From positions 806,001-870,000 of the forward strand of contig NZ_UHFA01000002.1 in the NCBI RefSeq assembly GCF_900459175.1: a stretch of DNA of 64,000 bases, in the 5' to 3' direction. This stretch comes from Streptococcus downei MFe28. Lineage in GTDB: Bacteria; Bacillota; Bacilli; Lactobacillales; Streptococcaceae. A model generated the notes under the pieces. It searched no databases. It was not told the origin of the DNA and saw only the letters and a list, made by a program, of their open reading frames with translations. This document shows, piece by piece, positions 60,762 to 64,000 of the stretch. The position numbers and the translations under genes were made by a program. Position 1 is the stretch's first letter; the number at the start of each line of letters is the position of its first letter.

Positions 60762-61856
60762 ATGACTGTTTACAATTTCTCGGCAGGACCTGCTACCCTA
60801 CCTAAGCCAGTCCTGGAGCAGGCTCGTGATGAGCTACTGGATTATCAAGGTTCCGGAATGTCCGTGCTAGAAATGTCCCATCGCTCTCCAGAATTTGACA
60901 AGATTATTAAAGATGCAGAAAAACTCTTGCGAGAGCTGATGGCAATTCCAGATAATTACAAGGTTCTTTTCTTACCAGGTGGAGGCTCTCTGCAATTTAC
61001 CATGGTGCCCCTCAACCTAGCTCAGGGCAAGAAGGCCTATTATCTGGTCGGTGGTTCTTGGGGCAAGAAGGCCTATAATGCAGCGGTGCTTTTGTCTAAG
61101 ACCGTTCCATTTGAACCCATCCTTCTAGCTTCTTCAGAAGACACGGTCTACGACCATATTCCTGATTTTGACCCAGCTAGCATTGATAAGGATGCAGCCT
61201 ATGTCCACATCACCACCAACAACACCATTGAAGGGACCTCTATCTATGACCTGCCCGATACCAATGGTGTGCCAATCGTGGCCGATATGTCTTCTAATAT
61301 TTTGGCTGCCCGCTATAATGTTGAAGATTTTGCCCTGATTTATGCAGGAGCGCAAAAGAATATTGGTCCAGCAGGGGTCACCGTGGTTATCGTCAGAGAA
61401 GATTTTCTCAATGACCAACCCCAGCTGTCAGCCATGTTGGACTATCAGATTCAGGCCGATGCGGGATCTCTCTACAACACCCCACCAGCTTATAATATCT
61501 ACATTGCCAAACTGGTCTTTGAATGGGTGAAAAATACTATCGGCGGTGTTGATAAGATGGCTGAGATTAATCGTGAAAAATCTGGCCTGCTCTATGATTA
61601 TATTGAGCAATCGGACTTCTATACCAGTCCTGTCAAGAAGGTCAAGGACCGCTCGGTTACTAATATTCCTTTTGTCACGCCAAGTAAGGACTTGGATGCC
61701 GAGTTTGTCGCCGAGGCTGATAAGTTAGGCTTCAAGAATATCAAGGGACACCGTAGTGTCGGTGGCATGCGAGCTAGTCTCTACAATGCCTTTCCTAGAC
61801 AGGGTGTCTTGGACCTAATTGACTTTATGAAGGATTTTGAAGCTCGCCATAAATAA
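60762..61856 (+). CDS. serC: phosphoserine aminotransferase
   Basis: 364 aa. It converts 3-phosphohydroxypyruvate to phosphoserine. N-terminus [18 protein letters not shown], the PLP lysine in [16 protein letters not shown] (about residue 195) and the C-terminal [17 protein letters not shown] are hallmarks. GGAGGTG precedes the ATG. First gene of serC-GNAT-serA, with CodY control suggested by its promoter. Confidence 0.97.
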   Translation: MTVYNFSAGPATLPKPVLEQARDELLDYQGSGMSVLEMSHRSPEFDKIIKDAEKLLRELMAIPDNYKVLFLPGGGSLQFTMVPLNLAQGKKAYYLVGGSWGKKAYNAAVLLSKTVPFEPILLASSEDTVYDHIPDFDPASIDKDAAYVHITTNNTIEGTSIYDLPDTNGVPIVADMSSNILAARYNVEDFALIYAGAQKNIGPAGVTVVIVREDFLNDQPQLSAMLDYQIQADAGSLYNTPPAYNIYIAKLVFEWVKNTIGGVDKMAEINREKSGLLYDYIEQSDFYTSPVKKVKDRSVTNIPFVTPSKDLDAEFVAEADKLGFKNIKGHRSVGGMRASLYNAFPRQGVLDLIDFMKDFEARHK

Positions 61857-61894
61857 GAGGGCAAGAGCAGTCCTTAGTTTAAGAGGAGACAAGC

Positions 61895-62443
61895 ATGGAA
61901 ATTCGTTTAGCTTTCCCTAATGAAGTAGAAGACATCATGACCATTATCGAGGAAGCCAGAAGCTATCTGGCCCAGTCTGGTAGCGACCAATGGCAGTCTG
62001 ACTATCCCAATAAAGAGACCATTTTTGAGGATGTTCTCCAAGGACGGGGCTGGGTTGGCCTCCAAGATGGTCAACTGTTGGCCTACGCTGCTGTGATTGA
62101 TGGCCATGAACCAGCCTATGATGCCATCTACGATGGCAAGTGGGATCACAATAATCATCGCTATCTCACCTTTCATCGCCTGGCCCTAGCAGACTCTGCC
62201 CGAGGTCAGGGGCTAGCGCTGACCTTCTTGCAGGGCTTGATTGAAGGCCACGATGGCCCGGATTTTCGTTGTGATACCCACGAAAAAAATAAGGCCATGC
62301 AACATATTTTAGAAAAACTAGGCTTTCACTACTGTGGCAAGGTCGTCTACGAAGGCGAACGCTTAGCCTACCAAAAAATCAAATCCAAGGCCGAAAAAGG
62401 CTTCTATCAAGAAGTGGATGAGGCCGACCACCACGCCATCTAA
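61895..62443 (+). CDS. GNAT family N-acetyltransferase
   Basis: 182 aa. Acetyl-CoA binding motif A reads LALADSARGQGLALTFLQG (about residues 95-113), and motif B follows at HEKNKAMQHILEKLGFHYCG. Substrate unknown. Lies between serC and serA, a conserved streptococcal position. Ribosome site AAGAGGAG. Confidence 0.9.
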   Translation: MEIRLAFPNEVEDIMTIIEEARSYLAQSGSDQWQSDYPNKETIFEDVLQGRGWVGLQDGQLLAYAAVIDGHEPAYDAIYDGKWDHNNHRYLTFHRLALADSARGQGLALTFLQGLIEGHDGPDFRCDTHEKNKAMQHILEKLGFHYCGKVVYEGERLAYQKIKSKAEKGFYQEVDEADHHAI

Positions 62444-62451
62444 TCAGGCAG

Positions 62452-62488
62452 AAATAGCTATCCAATTCCAAATGAGGATAGCTATTTT
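62452..62488 (+). terminator. terminator after the GNAT gene
   Basis: A 12-bp stem AAATAGCTATCC/GGATAGCTATTT (62452-62463 with 62476-62487). Confidence 0.8.
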
Positions 62489-62579
62489 CATAGAATTCTA
62501 GATAAGCATCAAAACTGAAAGTCTATTTAAGGAAAATCAATTGTTTTTGGAATTAAGTCTAACGAAGTGAGGAAAACCT

Positions 62580-62716
62580 GATATTTTCGCCGTAGTGGCA
62601 TTATTAGCAACAAAAGTCTTGTTGCTAATAACGGATTTTTTGAGACCTTAGGCTCAAAAAATAGGAATGGAACGCCAATGGCGGTCGCTTCCGTCCGCAC
62701 TACCTCAGAAAATATC
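62580..62716 (+). repeat. MITE-like 137-bp element, copy 2
   Basis: Same layout as 48319-48456 at about 90% identity, with termini GATATTTTC and GAAAATATC. The terminal base change (C to T) is matched by a compensating G to A on the other end. It lies between the GNAT gene and serA. Confidence 0.88.
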
Positions 62717-62774
62717 AAAAAATGACTTTTGATTTTTAATAAGTGTAGAATTTTTCAATTAAAAAGGAGAAAAT

Positions 62775-63956
62775 ATGGTTTATAGTGTCAAAACCTTTAA
62801 CAATATTAATCAACTGGGCCTCAAGGAATTGGGCAATAAGTTTCAGGTAGACGGTGATTTGGCAGAAAATCCCGATGCCTTTATTATCCGCAGTCAAAAC
62901 CTGCACAATACTGACTTCCCAAGCAACCTCAAGGCCATTGCCCGTGCTGGCGCAGGGACCAACAATATCCCTATTGATGAGGCGACCCAAAAAGGGATTG
63001 TCGTCTTCAATACCCCAGGAGCCAATGCCAACGCCGTTAAGGAAGCGGTGACGGCTTCCTTACTCTTGTCAGCCCGTGATTATATCGCTGCCAACGCCTG
63101 GGTCAACGGACTTTCTGGTGATGATGTGGCTAAGCAGGTCGAAGCAGGCAAGAAGCAGTTTGCTGGAAGTGAAATCCGTGGCAAGACCTTGGGTGTTATC
63201 GGTCTCGGTGCTATCGGAGCTCGGATTGCCAATGATGCCCGCCGTCTAGGTATGTCGGTTATGGGTTACGACCCCTATGTCTCTATTGAAGCAGCCTGGA
63301 ATATTTCCCACCATGTCAAACGGGTGCAAGACATCAAGGAAATCTTTGCCAATGCCGACTACATTACCATTCACGTGCCCTTGACGGATGCTACCCGTGA
63401 GACCTTTAATGCTGAGGCTTTTGCCCTGATGAATAAGGGCACCACCGTCATCAACTTTGCTCGGGGTGAATTGGTCAACCATCAAGACCTTTTTGAAGCC
63501 ATTGAGACGGGCGTGGTCAAACGTTATATTACCGACTTTGCTAGCCAGGACCTTCTCAATAAGGACGGTATCACCGTTTTCCCACATGTCGGCGGTTCGA
63601 CAGCCGAAGCCGAGCTCAACTGTGCCAAGATGGCCAGTCAGGAAATTCGTCAGTTCATGGAAACAGGCGAAATCACCAACTCGGTCAATTTCCCCAATAT
63701 GCACCAAGCCTTAGAAGCTCCATATCGCATTACCTTGATTAACCGCAATGTCCCAAATATCGTCGCTCGGATTTCAACAGCGGTTTCTGAGGCCAATATT
63801 AATATTGCCAATATCCTTAACCGCTCCAAGGGCGACTACGCCTATACCCTCTTGGACTTGGATGAAACAGATAAAGATAAGATTGATGCCTTGGTGGCAG
63901 CCTTTGAGGCTAGTGAGAACATCATCAAGGTTCGCTTGATTCAAGCTCATAAATAG
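62775..63956 (+). CDS. serA: D-3-phosphoglycerate dehydrogenase
   Basis: 393 aa. First step of serine synthesis from 3-phosphoglycerate. NAD-binding GVIGLGAIGARIANDARRLG (about residues 138-157), catalytic Arg, Glu and His in NFARGELVNHQD and FPHVGGST, and a C-terminal ACT domain (about 318-393: NVPNIVARISTAV, DYAYTLLDLDE) for feedback control by serine. Ribosome site AAGGAG. A terminator follows. Confidence 0.96.
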   Translation: MVYSVKTFNNINQLGLKELGNKFQVDGDLAENPDAFIIRSQNLHNTDFPSNLKAIARAGAGTNNIPIDEATQKGIVVFNTPGANANAVKEAVTASLLLSARDYIAANAWVNGLSGDDVAKQVEAGKKQFAGSEIRGKTLGVIGLGAIGARIANDARRLGMSVMGYDPYVSIEAAWNISHHVKRVQDIKEIFANADYITIHVPLTDATRETFNAEAFALMNKGTTVINFARGELVNHQDLFEAIETGVVKRYITDFASQDLLNKDGITVFPHVGGSTAEAELNCAKMASQEIRQFMETGEITNSVNFPNMHQALEAPYRITLINRNVPNIVARISTAVSEANINIANILNRSKGDYAYTLLDLDETDKDKIDALVAAFEASENIIKVRLIQAHK

Positions 63957-63960
63957 CGTA

Positions 63961-63992
63961 AAAAGCAGCATCCCCACAAAGATGCTGTTTTT
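63961..63992 (+). terminator. terminator after serA
   Basis: CAGCATC (63966-63972) pairs with GATGCTG (63981-63987), followed by TTTTT. Confidence 0.85.
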
Positions 63993-64000
63993 GATACAAT

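Overview
This window is chromosomal DNA from a low-to-mid GC Firmicute, almost certainly a Streptococcus. The gene strings aroG-aroG-acpS-alr-recG, gatCAB, yqeG-yqeH-yhbY-nadD-yqeK-rsfS, tmk-holB-ricT-yabA-rsmI and the aminotransferase-codY-pncA block are streptococcal. Intergenic spaces carry BOX-like elements, and the control sites (CodY, GlnR, CtsR, CcpA) are of the lactic Firmicute type. The acnA-citZ-icd triplet recalls the mutans-group oxidative half TCA pathway. Species cannot be fixed from sequence reading alone. No rRNA, tRNA or CRISPR array was seen.

Layout. 1-5.3 kb: end of one DAHP synthase and a second full copy, acpS, alr, a repeat cluster, and recG with an apparently leaderless start. 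5.3-9.4 kb: a MerR regulator divergent from a carboxymuconolactone-decarboxylase-like protein (classic 19-bp-spacer promoter), asparaginase, a HAD phosphatase fused to a MazG-like domain, and a universal stress protein. 9.6-12.7 kb: aminotransferase, codY behind a long structured leader, nicotinamidase. 12.8-17.1 kb: TetR regulator divergent from a MacB/FtsX-type ABC exporter. 17.1-18.2 kb: decayed DNA. 18.3-21.5 kb: gatCAB. 21.7-26.7 kb: accessory genes (two short-chain dehydrogenases, an AraC regulator, a DUF3114-like protein, an EamA transporter). 26.8-28.0 kb: a frameshifted IS982-type element sitting in a GYF_2-domain gene.

28.2-35.9 kb is the ribosome-assembly/NAD operon, repeatedly interrupted by accessory genes: an alkyltransferase-like protein, an AT-rich nuclease-like protein, and an HTH-Fic protein just before tmcAL. 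35.9-37.4 kb has an orphan antitoxin, a broken small membrane gene and a PrsW-like protease. 37.5-40.0 kb is clpL behind a 300-nt leader with CtsR sites and a tiny upstream ORF. 40.1-42.0 kb: a RelBE/ParDE-like toxin-antitoxin pair, a modular BOX-like element and an NmrA-like oxidoreductase. 42.2-44.2 kb: dhaKLM dihydroxyacetone kinase with a cre site. 44.7-48.1 kb: yebC, an MFS exporter and its divergent ArsR-type regulator. 48.7-53.1 kb: a CBS-ACT protein and the tmk-holB-ricT-yabA-rsmI cluster.

53.4-64 kb is nitrogen and carbon-skeleton metabolism: amtB-glnB with two GlnR boxes, acnA-citZ-icd making 2-oxoglutarate, and serC-GNAT-serA for serine. With codY, the CodY-box aminotransferase, amidotransferase, asparaginase and nicotinamidase, the window is rich in nitrogen-balance functions.

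No single large undescribed system stands out. The most promising leads are the accessory insertions in the yqe/rsf operon (nuclease-like protein, HTH-Fic, orphan antitoxin), the architecture of the clpL leader, the covarying 137-bp MITE pair, and the modular BOX-like family.
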